Shown here: positions 63,950-64,000 of the stretch, piece by piece | Layout: every line of letters starts with the position of its first letter | Position numbering within the stretch: the stretch's first letter is position 1 | Assembly: GCF_051650185.1 (NCBI RefSeq) | Contig: NZ_JBOFIN010000014.1 | Location: forward strand, 3,576-67,575 | Direction of reading: 5' to 3' | Length of the DNA: 64,000 bases | From: Scandinavium sp051650185 | GTDB taxonomy: Bacteria > Pseudomonadota > Gammaproteobacteria > Enterobacterales > Enterobacteriaceae | The notes under the pieces: generated by a model | What the model was told of the DNA's origin: nothing | What the model saw: only the letters and a program-made list of their open reading frames with translations | Databases searched by the model: none | Program-made: the position numbers and the translations under genes

Positions 63950-64000
63950 ATGCTCATTGGACAGGCACTTGATTTGGTATCCCGTTACGATTCTCTGCGT
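63950..64000 (+). CDS. IS4-family transposase, N-terminal 17 codons (partial)
   Basis: The 17 visible codons read MLIGQALDLVSRYDSLR, corresponding to the start of the IS4 (InsG) transposase, which begins MHIGQALDLVSRYDSLR as I recall. The reading frame is open to the window end. The DDE catalytic core lies beyond the window, so whether the copy is intact cannot be seen. Confidence 0.88.
   Translation, partial: MLIGQALDLVSRYDSLR

Larger units (their letters stand above)
63866..64000 (+). mobile_element. Left end of an IS4-family insertion sequence (truncated by the window)
   Basis: The sequence from TAATGCCGATCAGTTAAG onward matches the left inverted repeat and 5' region of IS4 as I recall it. 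The transposase start follows at 63950. A perfect hairpin (63915-63944) lies just before the gene. The right end and target duplication are outside the window. Confidence 0.9.

Overview
The window is chromosomal DNA of a member of the Enterobacteriaceae. The left and middle parts keep the Escherichia/Enterobacter order of core genes: ydiV, selO, aroH, ppsR, ppsA, rprA, ydiK, ydiJ, menI, sufABCDSE, ldtE, lpp, pykF, fumD, then tRNA-Val genes, mdtK and ribC. Between them sit accessory blocks not found at these places in E. coli K-12. Those blocks point towards an Enterobacter/Lelliottia/Kluyvera-type genus. The genus cannot be fixed from the sequence alone.

Layout. 1-8.2 kb: the flagellar anti-activator ydiV, the AMPylase selO, then a minus-strand Fur-controlled heme uptake operon (hemP-hmuR-hmuS-hmuT-hmuU-hmuV). 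8.4-13.2 kb: aroH with a TrpR operator, and the divergent pair ppsR/ppsA with a Cra site. 13.4-20.9 kb: an accessory cytoplasmic GH3 beta-glycosidase that converges on the sRNA gene rprA, then ydiK, ydiJ and menI. 21.3-28.1 kb: an LpxP-type acyltransferase with a long leader, and the complete suf operon behind a near-perfect Fur box. 28.2-31.8 kb: ldtE, lpp, pykF (Cra site upstream) and fumD.

31.9-36.7 kb is a catabolic island: a TetR regulator, a QuiC-type 3-dehydroshikimate dehydratase, an MFS carrier and a divergent shikimate-dehydrogenase paralogue. Together they suggest uptake of quinate/shikimate and conversion to protocatechuate. 36.8-40.3 kb holds a ModA-like protein without a signal peptide facing a BtuCDF/MolABC-type ABC importer. 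The importer start is preceded by a strong ModE-like operator, so it is most likely a molybdate/tungstate system. 40.6-49.9 kb is a chaperone-usher fimbrial operon (pilin, chaperone, usher, tip adhesin). It is followed directly by a BvgAS/EvgAS-type response regulator and hybrid sensor kinase.

50-53.1 kb is a polar amino-acid ABC importer with an ARG-box-like sequence upstream and a laccase-domain (PgeF-family) gene behind it. Two tandem LuxR-type regulators follow. 54.6-57.3 kb has three tRNA-Val(GAC) genes, mdtK and ribC. 57.5-60.8 kb has glgS and a beta-glucoside PTS cluster (IIB, 6-phospho-beta-glucosidase, IIC) lacking IIA and a regulator. 61.1-63.8 kb has an AcfC-like periplasmic binding protein, a small CxxC protein and a clade-3 catalase. 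The right edge (from 63866) is the left end of an IS4-family insertion sequence whose transposase runs out of the window.

No rRNA, CRISPR array or prophage was seen.
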